A stretch of DNA of 30,380 bases from DASRHK01 sp035650495 (GTDB lineage: Bacteria; Pseudomonadota; Gammaproteobacteria; Nevskiales; Nevskiaceae). Shown one piece after another: positions 1-7,333 of the stretch. The DNA is taken from the NCBI GenBank assembly GCA_035650495.1, contig DASRHK010000158.1, forward strand, positions 1 to 30,380. Reading direction: 5' to 3'. The notes under the pieces were generated by a model that saw nothing but the letters and a program-made list of their open reading frames with translations, had not been told where the DNA came from and did no database searches. Each line of letters opens with the position of its first letter. Within the stretch, counting starts at the first letter, position 1. A program made the position numbers and the translations under genes.

Positions 1-82
1 CGCCCGTCGCGGCCATTCCCTTGATCAGATGACGGCGACCGGGATTGAAGCGCATCCCGCGCCCAGAGCTTCGCTTGGACAT
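1..82 (-). CDS. N-terminus of a Tat-exported protein (partial, runs off left edge)
   Basis: Only the first 27 codons lie in the window. The ATG at 80-82 is preceded by a strong Shine-Dalgarno GGAGG seven bases upstream. The peptide contains RRHLIKGMAATG, a twin-arginine signal of the RRxhIKG type followed by the start of a small-residue hydrophobic stretch, so the mature protein should be exported folded by the Tat system. It closely resembles the start of the next gene upstream on the same strand (RRRRRILKGLAAAAG), so it could be a second phosphoesterase of the same family. That is inference, since no catalytic part is visible. A second in-frame ATG at 53-55 lacks as good a ribosome site. 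Confidence 0.6.
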   Translation of the reverse strand, partial: MSKRSSGRGMRFNPGRRHLIKGMAATG

Positions 83-101
83 CGATCCCTCCGTGGACGA
101 C

Positions 102-128
102 AGCTTGCGCCCGATGCAGGCGCAAGCT
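102..128. repeat. Perfect inverted repeat between the two Tat genes
   Basis: AGCTTGCGCC at 102-111 and GGCGCAAGCT at 119-128 form a perfect 10 bp stem with a 7-base loop. It lies 55 bases after the phosphoesterase stop codon and just upstream of the ribosome site of the next minus-strand gene. No T-tract follows on either strand, so it is not a classical intrinsic terminator. An attenuator, an RNA-stability hairpin or an operator are all possible. Confidence 0.6.
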
Positions 129-182
129 CCCCGACGATGCGATTATTTTCTCACGCGCTCTTTGAAGGCTTCGTGAAGGCTG

Positions 183-1625
183 TCAGATCTGCCATCCCGA
201 CCGGATCGCGAGCCGTCGCAGGCTCTGCAGCTCGGCGAGGTGCTCGGCCTGCGCGCGTGCGACCGGATCCAGGATCGTGTCGAGGAATTCGTAGGAGACC
301 AGGTTCGGCAGCGGGAAATGCAGACCGGTGCTGCACTCGCGGCCAAACCCGGACGGGCGATGCGGCACGGCGAATTTCGGCGCGGAGAGTTTCGGCGCGC
401 TGTCGAAGTCGAGCGCATAGGCGAGGTTCAGCGACGTCGAATCGCGCGCCGAGAGCGCGCCCAGCCCGAAGCGCCAGCGCACGAAATTGAGGATCGAGTT
501 GGGATCGAACTGCAGGTGCGTGACGTGCTTGCGCCGCGCGCGCGGGCCGATGATCGCCAGCGGCACGCGGAAGCCGAGCCGGCCGTCGTTGCCGACGACG
601 GTGCGCTCGGCGTCGCTGACCGGCGCCATCGGCGGCGCGACGTGATCGAAGAAGCCGCCCCACTCGTCGTAGGTGATGATCAGGAGCGTCGAATCCCAGC
701 GCGGGCCGCTGCGCACTGCGTTGTAGATCTGGTCGAGAAAGGCCTGGCCGTCGCGGATGTCGGATTGCGGATGGTCGTCGCGCGCGACGCCGTACGGCGA
801 TTCGCCCCCGGACGCGCCGAAGAACGGGTCGACGAAGGAGAAGTGCGGCAGGTTGCCGGCAGCCGCGTCGACCAGGAACTTCTCGTACGGCTTGCTGATC
901 GGCATGAACGTCGGTCCCCAGAGACCGAGGAACGGCAGATCGTTGAAGTAGTAGCGGCAGCCCACGCCCTTGGCCTGCAGCAGGCCCCAGATCGAGGGCA
1001 GCGTCGACGGCGCCTGCTGCACGTAGGGCAGCGTGTTGGTGTTGCGATCCGTCTGTCCCGAATGGATGTACATGCGGTTCGGGAAGGTCGACGACAGGAT
1101 GCCGCTGAAGTAGCGATCGCCGATCGTGTAGTTGTCGGCCACGCCCTTGAAGAACGGCACGTCGCCCGCGGTGTAGTAGCCGAGCGGGAAGAGATCGTTC
1201 GGCGACGAGACGGTCTGCAGGAAGCCATCCATCCTGCCGTTGTTGTAGTGCTTGCGGCCGCCGGAGTAGCCGTGGTTCGGGTCTTCCTTGCCGCAGCCCT
1301 GATAGCCGTACTGCGGATCCGCCGCGAGCGCGAACGTCGACTGCAGCACGCCGTTCTTGTCGGGATACTTGCGATTCTGTCCGCCATCCGCGCCCGGCAC
1401 CCAGCCGAGGAAATGGTCGAACGAGCGGTTCTCCATCATCACCACGACGATGTGGTCGATGCCGCAATGCTCGGGATCCGGCAGCGGCGGCAGCGACTGC
1501 ACCGCTTCGGCGTTCGGCAGATAGCCCGGCAGCGCGGCGCTTCCGGCCGCGGCTGCGAGTCCCTTGAGAATGCGGCGGCGACGACGATCGAAACTGCCCG
1601 AGCCGGGCGGTTGCTTGCGCGACAT
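183..1625 (-). CDS. Tat-exported phosphoesterase (phospholipase C / acid phosphatase AcpA family)
   Basis: A 480-residue protein. Start ATG at 1623-1625 follows a GGGGGAG ribosome site; the longer upstream extension has none. The N-terminus has a polyarginine twin-arginine signal (RRRRRILKGLAAAAGSAAL), so export is by Tat. The mature part opens with the family hallmark HIVVVMMENRSFDHFLGW, in which the E-N-R-S-F-D-H block supplies metal and active-site residues, and later has YDEWGGFFDHVAPP, the second metal-binding block. Members hydrolyse phosphate monoesters or the head groups of phosphatidylcholine-type lipids in the periplasm or outside the cell. At 480 residues it lacks the C-terminal repeats of roughly 700-residue haemolytic phospholipases, so it is closer in size to AcpA-like acid phosphatases. 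It starts 32 bases after the rlmKL stop and may be co-transcribed. The substrate cannot be read from the sequence. Confidence 0.9.
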   Translation of the reverse strand: MSRKQPPGSGSFDRRRRRILKGLAAAAGSAALPGYLPNAEAVQSLPPLPDPEHCGIDHIVVVMMENRSFDHFLGWVPGADGGQNRKYPDKNGVLQSTFALAADPQYGYQGCGKEDPNHGYSGGRKHYNNGRMDGFLQTVSSPNDLFPLGYYTAGDVPFFKGVADNYTIGDRYFSGILSSTFPNRMYIHSGQTDRNTNTLPYVQQAPSTLPSIWGLLQAKGVGCRYYFNDLPFLGLWGPTFMPISKPYEKFLVDAAAGNLPHFSFVDPFFGASGGESPYGVARDDHPQSDIRDGQAFLDQIYNAVRSGPRWDSTLLIITYDEWGGFFDHVAPPMAPVSDAERTVVGNDGRLGFRVPLAIIGPRARRKHVTHLQFDPNSILNFVRWRFGLGALSARDSTSLNLAYALDFDSAPKLSAPKFAVPHRPSGFGRECSTGLHFPLPNLVSYEFLDTILDPVARAQAEHLAELQSLRRLAIRSGWQI

Positions 1626-1657
1626 GTGACTCCCCCCGTTTTTTTGATTCCCCCGCC

Positions 1658-3877
1658 TCAAATCCTACGCCGGAAGCTCCAGCAGCGGTGGGCGGGTGGG
1701 GGTCGCTTGAAGTCTTCGTCCAGGGTCTGGGCGGTGATGTCCTTCACTTCAGTGTCGCCGGCGGCGGCCGGGTCGAGCTTGAAGCCGCGCCGATTGGTCG
1801 AGAAGTAGAGTGTCCCGCCGGGTGCCAGGAGCTTGACGCAGTCCTGGATCATCGCGATGTGATCGCGCTGGATATCCAGCACGCCTTCCATCCGTTTGGA
1901 GTTCGAGAACGTCGGCGGATCGAGCAGGATCAGGTCGAAGCGCGGCTGCGCCGGCTGCTCTTTCAGCCACGCCATGCAATCGGCCTGAAGCAGCCAATGT
2001 CCGCGCGCGTTCTCCGGCATCGGATGGAACTTGTCGGCGCGTTTCGCGCGCAGATGGTTCGCGTGCAGGTTGCGCTCGCCCCAGTCGAGATAGGTGCTCG
2101 ACAGGTCGATCGAGAGCGATTGCGCCGCGCCGCCCTTGAACGCGTGCGCGGTCGCGCTCGCCGTGTAGCAGAACAGATTGAGGAAACGCTTGCCGCTCGA
2201 TTCCTGCTGGATGCGATATCGCAGCGGTCGGTGATCGAGGAACAACCCCGTGTCGAGGTAGTCGTCGAAGTTCACGAGCAGCTTGCAGCCGTGCTCGTCG
2301 ATCTCGTAGAAGCGGCCGCTGTCGTCCTGCTTGCTGTACTGCGCGCTGCCGCGCTGCGATTTGCGGATCTTGAAGTGGATGCGCGACGCGGGCACGTCGA
2401 GCACTTTCTGGATATGCGCGAGGGCCTCGCGGAGTCGACGCTCGGCCGCGACCGGGTCGATCGTCTTCGGCGCCGCGTATTCCTGAACGTGCAGATGCCG
2501 CTCGCCCGTTTCGTAGATGTCGACGGCGACGGCGTAGTCGGGCAGATCGGCGTCGTAGACGCGATAGCAGCTCACGCCTTTGCGCTTCGCCCATTTGGCG
2601 AGGTGCTTGAGGTTCTTCGTCAGGCGATTCGCGAAATCGTCGCCGCCGACCGCCACGGATGGTGGAAGTGCGGCGAGAGGCGGGACGCCGGAGCCGCCGG
2701 TGATCGCGGCTGGCGCAGTGCGTGCGTGCACCTGAAACAGCAGCAGCTTGCACGCGATCGGCCCGTTGTAGAGCGAATACATCTTGTCGGCGCGCATGCC
2801 GAGGCGCGGCCCGAGATCGGGACGGCCGGTGAACACCGCCGCGCGCCAGCCGGCGAAGCGCTCCTTCAGCGCCGCGCCGAGCAAGCTGTGCAGCTTGATC
2901 ACCTCGGCGTCATTGGCGAGACGCTCGCCGTACGGCGGATTCGTCACGACGAGTCCCGGCGTCGCATCGGGCGGCGCGGAATCGGAGACGTCGCGCTGCT
3001 CGAAATGCGCGGCTTCGCCGAGCCCCGCGCGATTCGCGTTCCGCTGTGCGGCCCGCAGGGCGCGTGGATCGATGTCGTAGCCGAATAGCGGAGGCAATTT
3101 CTTCAGCCCGGCAGCGCGACGCTCGCGCGCTTCTTCGACGAGCTCCTGCCAGACTTTCGGCCGGTGCTCGAGCCACGCCTGGAAGCCCCAGCGCGTGCGC
3201 GCGATGCCAGGCGCGATGTCGGCGGCAATCAGGCCGGCCTCGATCACCAGCGTTCCCGAGCCGCACATCGGGTCGACCAGCGCGCCGCCGTTCGCCGCGA
3301 TCTGCGGCCAGCCCGCGCGGATCAGAATCGCGGCTGCGAGGTTCTCCTTCAGCGGTGCTTCGACCCCCACCGCACGATAGCCGCGTCGATGCAGCGACTC
3401 GCCGGCGAGATCGAGCGAGATCGATGCGTTCTCGCGATCGAGATGCAGATGGACACGGATGTCGGGTTCGCGCGGATCGACGTTCGGCCGGCGTCCGATC
3501 GCCTCGCGGAAGCGATCGACGATGCCGTCCTTGACCTTGAGCCCCGCGAACTGCGTGTGGGTCACGTGCGGGCTGTGGCCCGCGACTTCGACCGCGAAGG
3601 TCGAATCCGGGGCGAACAGATCGGCCCAATCGATGGTCTTCGCCGCGTTGTAGAGATCCTCGGGGCTGGTGCAGGGGAAGGTCACGAGCGGTGTCAGGAC
3701 CCGGCTCGCCAGGCGCGACCACAAGCAGATCCGATGTGCGCCGCGCTGCTCGGACCGGCAGAACACGCCGCCCTGGCGCTCGGCGGTCTCGGTGCCGCCG
3801 AGCTGCGCCAGCTCCGCGGCCAGCAAGGGCTCGACGCCCTTGGGACAGGTGGCGAACAGGGGCAGGACGTCGGACAT
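1658..3877 (-). CDS. rlmKL: Fused 23S rRNA methyltransferase RlmKL
   Basis: A 739-residue bifunctional enzyme that makes m2G2445 (RlmL half) and m7G2069 (RlmK half) in 23S rRNA using S-adenosylmethionine. The N-terminus (CPKGVEPLLAAEL) and following THUMP RNA-binding domain occupy roughly residues 1-160. The RlmL methylase has DPMCGSGT near residue 200 and the catalytic NPPYGERL near 310. The RlmK half has a cofactor loop (NLFCYTASATAHA) near 565 and DPPTFSNSKRM near 650. E. coli RlmKL has 702 residues; the extra length sits partly in a linker rich in Pro, Gly and Ala near residue 395. I chose the ATG at 3875-3877 (MSDVLPLF) because family proteins start close to this point; a further ATG seven codons upstream is possible. 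The fusion is typical of gammaproteobacteria. It is divergent from rplU. Confidence 0.95.
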   Translation of the reverse strand: MSDVLPLFATCPKGVEPLLAAELAQLGGTETAERQGGVFCRSEQRGAHRICLWSRLASRVLTPLVTFPCTSPEDLYNAAKTIDWADLFAPDSTFAVEVAGHSPHVTHTQFAGLKVKDGIVDRFREAIGRRPNVDPREPDIRVHLHLDRENASISLDLAGESLHRRGYRAVGVEAPLKENLAAAILIRAGWPQIAANGGALVDPMCGSGTLVIEAGLIAADIAPGIARTRWGFQAWLEHRPKVWQELVEEARERRAAGLKKLPPLFGYDIDPRALRAAQRNANRAGLGEAAHFEQRDVSDSAPPDATPGLVVTNPPYGERLANDAEVIKLHSLLGAALKERFAGWRAAVFTGRPDLGPRLGMRADKMYSLYNGPIACKLLLFQVHARTAPAAITGGSGVPPLAALPPSVAVGGDDFANRLTKNLKHLAKWAKRKGVSCYRVYDADLPDYAVAVDIYETGERHLHVQEYAAPKTIDPVAAERRLREALAHIQKVLDVPASRIHFKIRKSQRGSAQYSKQDDSGRFYEIDEHGCKLLVNFDDYLDTGLFLDHRPLRYRIQQESSGKRFLNLFCYTASATAHAFKGGAAQSLSIDLSSTYLDWGERNLHANHLRAKRADKFHPMPENARGHWLLQADCMAWLKEQPAQPRFDLILLDPPTFSNSKRMEGVLDIQRDHIAMIQDCVKLLAPGGTLYFSTNRRGFKLDPAAAGDTEVKDITAQTLDEDFKRPPPAHRCWSFRRRI

Positions 3878-3888
3878 GGGGCCGGCAG

Positions 3889-3909
3889 GGTATATCAACT
3901 TGATACACC
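3889..3909. promoter_or_regulatory. Palindrome between rlmKL and rplU
   Basis: TATCAA-C-TTGATA is a perfect interrupted palindrome (3893-3905). It extends to GGT/ACC at 3889-3891 and 3907-3909 with a single mismatched pair (3892/3906). The right arm is also the -35 element of the rplU promoter and the left arm lies 12 bases upstream of the rlmKL start, so a protein bound here could affect both genes. Whether it is an operator is inference. Confidence 0.4.
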
Positions 3910-3928
3910 AGCCCCAAATCTATAAAAT
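3900..3928 (+). promoter_or_regulatory. Sigma-70 promoter of rplU-rpmA
   Basis: The -35 TTGATA (3900-3905) and -10 TAAAAT (3923-3928) are separated by exactly 17 bases, each one mismatch from consensus. Transcription should start near 3935, giving a leader of about 53 bases. Confidence 0.75.
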
Positions 3929-3939
3929 CGCGCGCTCTT

Positions 3940-3963
3940 TTCCGGGTTCTACAGCCCCCGGAA
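3940..3963 (+). promoter_or_regulatory. Hairpin in the rplU leader
   Basis: TTCCGGG (3940-3946) pairs perfectly with CCCGGAA (3957-3963) across a 10-base loop. It lies in the predicted 5' leader, ending about 12 bases before the GGAG ribosome site of rplU. Leader structures serve autogenous control of many ribosomal protein operons. A role here is inferred from position only. Confidence 0.4.
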
Positions 3964-3987
3964 CGCGCAACTCTCGGAGTAATCCCG

Positions 3988-4302
3988 ATGTACGCAGTCA
4001 TCAAGACCGGCGGCAAGCAGTATAAGGTCGCCCCCGGCGACGTCCTCAAAGTCGAGAGCCTCACCGGCGACGTCGGTGCCAAGGTCTCGTTCGACGAAGT
4101 GCTGCTGATCGCCGACGGCGACAAGCAGACCGTCGGCGCGCCGCTGGTCAAGGGCGGCGCGGTCGCGGGCGAGATCGTCTCGCACGGTCGCGGCGACAAG
4201 ATCCGCATCATCAAGCACCGCCGCCGCAAGCACTATCACAAGGAGCAGGGACACCGGCAGAACTTCACGGAAGTGAAGATCACCGGCATCACCGGCGCCT
4301 AA
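3988..4302 (+). CDS. rplU: 50S ribosomal protein L21
   Basis: A 104-residue protein of the usual L21 length. It starts MYAVIKTGGKQYKV, the L21 signature, and ends with the conserved basic stretch HRRRKHYHKEQGHRQ followed by a TxVKIT-like strand (TEVKITGI). L21 binds 23S rRNA domains in the large subunit and needs L20 for stable assembly. A GGAG ribosome site lies eight bases before the ATG. It is the first gene of the rplU-rpmA operon, 18 bases before rpmA. Confidence 0.98.
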   Translation: MYAVIKTGGKQYKVAPGDVLKVESLTGDVGAKVSFDEVLLIADGDKQTVGAPLVKGGAVAGEIVSHGRGDKIRIIKHRRRKHYHKEQGHRQNFTEVKITGITGA

Positions 4303-4320
4303 GGTTCGGAGCAGAGAGCA

Positions 4321-4581
4321 ATGGCACATAAAAAGGCAGGCGGCTCAACCCGCAACGGTCGCGACTCGCAGAGCAAGCGGCTCGGTCTCAAGAAGTTCGG
4401 CGGCGAGTTCGTCGTCGCCGGCAACATCATCGTGCGCCAGCGCGGCACGACGTTCCGCGCCGGCGTCAACGCGGCGACCGGCAAGGACCACACGATCTAT
4501 GCGCTGACGGACGGCAAGGTCGAGTTCAAGGTCCGCGGCGTCAAGCAGCGCACCTACGTCAACATCCTGCCGGCGGCCTGA
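4321..4581 (+). CDS. rpmA: 50S ribosomal protein L27
   Basis: An 86-residue protein beginning MAHKKAGGSTRNGRDSQSKR. This flexible, conserved N-terminal arm reaches toward the peptidyl transferase centre in L27. The rest matches the family (LGLKKFGGEFVVAGNIIVRQRGT). The ATG directly starts the mature form, as in most Gram-negative bacteria; there is no cleavable N-terminal extension like that of Firmicutes. An AGAGAG-rich ribosome site lies upstream. A strong terminator follows, so rplU-rpmA is a closed two-gene unit. Confidence 0.98.
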   Translation: MAHKKAGGSTRNGRDSQSKRLGLKKFGGEFVVAGNIIVRQRGTTFRAGVNAATGKDHTIYALTDGKVEFKVRGVKQRTYVNILPAA

Positions 4582-4599
4582 TCAGGACCGAGGCAGTGG

Positions 4600-4627
4600 A
4601 AAAGCCCCGGTCGTCCGGGGCTTTTTT
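4600..4627 (+). terminator. Rho-independent terminator after rpmA
   Basis: AAAAGCCCCGG (4600-4610), tetraloop TCGT, then CCGGGGCTTTT and a run of T (4615-4627). The stem is a perfect 11 bp with a U-tract on the plus strand, and the leading A-tract could make it partly bidirectional. It separates rpmA from obgE. Confidence 0.92.
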
Positions 4628-4648
4628 CTTGCCCGCTAGAATTCCGCC

Positions 4649-5737
4649 ATGAAATTCGTCGATGAAGCCAACATCCGCGTCGAAGCCGGCAATGGCGGGC
4701 GCGGCCATGTCAGCTTCCTGCGCCTGAAGTACGTGCCGTTCGGCGGACCCGACGGCGGCGACGGCGGCGACGGCGGCTCGATCTACGCGGTCGCCAATCC
4801 GAACCTGAACACGCTCGCCGACTTCCGCTTCACCAAGTCCTTCCGCGCCGAGCACGGCGAGCAGGGCGCGCGCAAGAACTGCAACGGCACCAAGGGCAAG
4901 GACATGGAGATCCCGATGCCGCTCGGCACGCGCATCTTCGACGTCGACACCGAAGAGCTGCTCGGCGAGATCACCAAGTCCAATCAGCGCATCCTGCTCG
5001 CACACGGCGGCTGGCATGGTCTCGGCAACGCGCGCTTCAAATCGTCGATCAATCGCGCGCCGCGCCAGTTCTCGCCGGGCACGCCGGGCGAGCAGCGCAA
5101 TCTCAAGCTCGAGCTCTCGCTGATGGCCGACGTCGGATTGCTCGGCATGCCGAATGCGGGCAAGTCGACGCTGCTCGCGTCCGTTTCCGCCGCGCGTCCG
5201 AAGATCGCCGACTATCCGTTCACGACGCTGTTCCCGCAGCCGGGCGTGGTTTCGGTTGGCGCGCTGCAGTCGTTCGTGATGATGGACATCCCCGGCCTCA
5301 TCGAAGGTGCCGCCGAAGGCGCGGGCCTGGGCATCCAGTTCCTGAAGCATCTGCAGCGCACGCGATTGCTGCTGCATCTCGTCGACATCGCGCCGCCCGA
5401 CGGCAGCGATCTCGTGAAGAACATCCGCACGATCAACAAGGAGCTCAAGAATTTCAGCGAAGAGCTCGCCGATCGCGAGCAGTGGCTGGTGTTCAACAAG
5501 ATCGACCTGATGTCGGAAGAAGAAGCGCAGGCCACGATCAAGGCGGCGCTGAAGAAGCTGCGCAAGAAAGTGCGCTGGTTCGCGATCTCCGCTGCGACGC
5601 ACGCGGGGCTCGACGAGCTGAAGACCGCCGCGATGCAGTGGGTGGCCGAGCACGCGCCGAAGGAGGAGCCGGTCGCTGAGCGTGAAGAGCCCGCGGCACC
5701 CGAGCAGGAGATCCTGACCGATGACAGCGTCGAGTAG
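4649..5737 (+). CDS. obgE: Obg-family GTPase ObgE/CgtA
   Basis: A 362-residue ribosome-associated GTPase that takes part in 50S assembly and the stringent response. The N-terminal Obg fold (about residues 1-158, glycine-rich, MKFVDEANIRVEAGNGGRG) is followed by the G domain: G1 GMPNAGKST near residue 167, switch region with YPFTTLFPQPGVV, G3 DIPGLIEGA and G4 NKID. The tail is acidic and rich in Glu (EEPVAEREEPAAPE), and the OCT domain of some Gram-positive Obg proteins is absent, as usual in proteobacteria. No Shine-Dalgarno precedes the ATG; instead a TAGAAT hexamer ends six bases before it. The 3' end overlaps proB by 17 bases, which suggests coupled translation. Confidence 0.97.
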   Translation: MKFVDEANIRVEAGNGGRGHVSFLRLKYVPFGGPDGGDGGDGGSIYAVANPNLNTLADFRFTKSFRAEHGEQGARKNCNGTKGKDMEIPMPLGTRIFDVDTEELLGEITKSNQRILLAHGGWHGLGNARFKSSINRAPRQFSPGTPGEQRNLKLELSLMADVGLLGMPNAGKSTLLASVSAARPKIADYPFTTLFPQPGVVSVGALQSFVMMDIPGLIEGAAEGAGLGIQFLKHLQRTRLLLHLVDIAPPDGSDLVKNIRTINKELKNFSEELADREQWLVFNKIDLMSEEEAQATIKAALKKLRKKVRWFAISAATHAGLDELKTAAMQWVAEHAPKEEPVAEREEPAAPEQEILTDDSVE

Positions 5738-6848
5738 GGACTCGCTGCGCAGCGCGAAGCGCTGGGTCATCAAGATCGGCAGCTCGCTGATCACCGCCAA
5801 AGGGCAGGGCCTCGATTACGCGGCGATCCGCGACTGGTGCGAGCAGATCGCCAAGCTGCGCGCACAGGGCAAGCAGATCGTGCTCGTGTCGTCGGGCGCT
5901 GTCGCCGAAGGCATGGCGCGGCTCGCGCTCAAGAAGCGCCCGAGCGTTCTGCACGAATTGCAGGCCGCCGCGGCCGTCGGCCAGATGGGTCTCGTGCGCG
6001 CGTGGGAGCACGGCTTCGAGGATCACAAGATCCGCGCGGCGCAGATCCTGCTGACGCACGAAGACGTCTCCGATCGCGGCCGCTATCTCAACGCGCGCGG
6101 CACGATCCAGCAGCTGCTCGAGTACGGCGTCGTGCCGGTGGTCAACGAGAACGACACGGTCTCCACCGATGAGATCAAGCTCGGCGATAACGACACGCTC
6201 GGCGCGCTCACCGCGAATCTCATCGAAGCCGACCTGCTGGTGATCCTCACCGATCAGGACGGCCTCTGCGATGCCGATCCGCGCAGCAATCCCGACGCGA
6301 AATTGATCCACGAGGCGGAGCTGTCCGATCCGCGACTCGTGCTGCTCGCCGGCGACAGCAAGGGCGAGCTCGGTCGCGGCGGCATGCGCACCAAGCTCTC
6401 GGCGGCGCACATCGCGGCGCGCAGCCGCGCGTCGACGGTGATCGCGCACGGTCGCGCGCCCGACGCGTTGCTGAAGATCGCGAGCGGCGACGAGATCGGC
6501 ACGCTGCTCAAGCCGGCCGACGAGCGCATGGGCGCGCGCAAGCGCTGGATCGCGGGTCAGCTGCAGGTGCGCGGCAAGCTCCACGTCGATGAAGGCGCCG
6601 CCAAAGCGCTCAAGAGCGGCAAGAGCCTGCTGCCGGTCGGCGTGAAGAAGATCGAAGGCGACTTCGATCGCGGCGATCTCGTCGCCTGTGTCAGCGACGG
6701 TCGCGAAGTCGCGCGCGGCCTGTCGAACTACGCCTCCGCCGAAGCGTTGCGCGTGATGGGCGCGAAGACCGATGAGATCGCCGCGCGGCTCGGCATGCCC
6801 GGCGAAGCCGAATTGATCCATCGCGACAATCTGGCGCTGGTGTCGTGA
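5721..6848 (+). CDS. proB: Glutamate 5-kinase
   Basis: A 375-residue enzyme that phosphorylates L-glutamate with ATP to gamma-glutamyl phosphate, the first step of proline synthesis, normally feedback-inhibited by proline. The amino acid kinase domain (about residues 10-260) shows KIGSSLI, the LVSSGAVAEGM loop, NENDTVST and LTDQDGLCDADPR. A C-terminal PUA domain (about 285-365; DRGDLVACVSDGREVARGL) follows, as in E. coli ProB. The ATG lies inside the end of obgE, and the obgE-proB order is seen in several proteobacteria. No proA is in the window. The stop overlaps the next gene's GTG start. Confidence 0.96.
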   Translation: MTASSRDSLRSAKRWVIKIGSSLITAKGQGLDYAAIRDWCEQIAKLRAQGKQIVLVSSGAVAEGMARLALKKRPSVLHELQAAAAVGQMGLVRAWEHGFEDHKIRAAQILLTHEDVSDRGRYLNARGTIQQLLEYGVVPVVNENDTVSTDEIKLGDNDTLGALTANLIEADLLVILTDQDGLCDADPRSNPDAKLIHEAELSDPRLVLLAGDSKGELGRGGMRTKLSAAHIAARSRASTVIAHGRAPDALLKIASGDEIGTLLKPADERMGARKRWIAGQLQVRGKLHVDEGAAKALKSGKSLLPVGVKKIEGDFDRGDLVACVSDGREVARGLSNYASAEALRVMGAKTDEIAARLGMPGEAELIHRDNLALVS

Positions 6849-7297
6849 AAGCGTCGTTGCCGATCGCGTTGCTCATCGGCGTCTGGAGCGCGCATGCGCA
6901 TGCGCTCTGCAGCGCAGACATCAGCATCAGCGACGTGGATGGCGTCGCCGGTCCGCTCGGCGCGCGCAGCACCGAGTGGTCGGGCAGCGACAGCGCTTTG
7001 CAGATGATGGTGCATGAAGGCGTCATCGAGCAGATCGGACAGCTGCAGGTGGTGAAGCTGCTGATCGGCCTGCGCGAGAGCGTCACCGGTCGCGACAACC
7101 AGGCCAAGGTTCGCGACGCGCTGCGCGCGATCCTGCACACGGTCGCCGACAATGCGGCCGCCTTGCGCGAGCTCGCGTCGAAGAGTGCGCCGACGGACAG
7201 CCGCACCACGCTCGTCGCCGATCTGGATCGCGAGATCGCCCTCGTGCGCTGCGACGATCCCGGAAAAAAAGAAGCGCCCGGTGCGGGCGGGCGCTAA
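6845..7297 (+). CDS. Small exported protein of unknown function
   Basis: A 150-residue protein that I do not recognise. It starts with GTG overlapping the proB stop by four bases (GTGA), so it is probably translated by coupling. The N-terminus is a typical Sec signal (KASLPIALLIGVWSAHAHA, likely cleavage after AHA). The mature part has one Cys near each end (LCSAD and VRCDD), which may form a disulfide, and an Ala/Leu/Arg-rich helical middle. The last codons run through a hairpin that serves as the terminator of the converging gene, so its C-terminal tail GKKEAPGAGGR is partly dictated by that element. It is a periplasmic candidate; no function can be assigned. Confidence 0.7.
   Translation: MKASLPIALLIGVWSAHAHALCSADISISDVDGVAGPLGARSTEWSGSDSALQMMVHEGVIEQIGQLQVVKLLIGLRESVTGRDNQAKVRDALRAILHTVADNAAALRELASKSAPTDSRTTLVADLDREIALVRCDDPGKKEAPGAGGR
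7262..7295 (-). terminator. Rho-independent terminator of the OmpA-like gene
   Basis: On the minus strand AGCGCCCG (7295-7288), a 7-base loop and CGGGCGCT (7280-7273) are followed by TCTTTTTTT. It lies 38 bases after the stop codon of the minus-strand OmpA-like gene and wholly within the last codons of the converging plus-strand gene. In the plus direction no U-tract follows. Confidence 0.85.
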
Positions 7298-7333
7298 CCA
7301 GCAACTGGCGATCGGGGTCGCCAGCGCGAGCCT

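Noticed and set aside
240..1808. Long plus-strand open frame of 522 codons opposite the phosphoesterase
   Set aside because: It lies antisense to a gene with clear family motifs and encodes Arg/Ala/Val-rich, motif-free sequence, as is usual for shadow frames in GC-rich DNA.
2640..2720. Possible repeat insertion in rlmKL (Gly/Pro/Ala-rich linker near residue 395)
   Set aside because: No inverted or direct repeat was found there; the segment lies between the two methylase halves, where linker length varies naturally.
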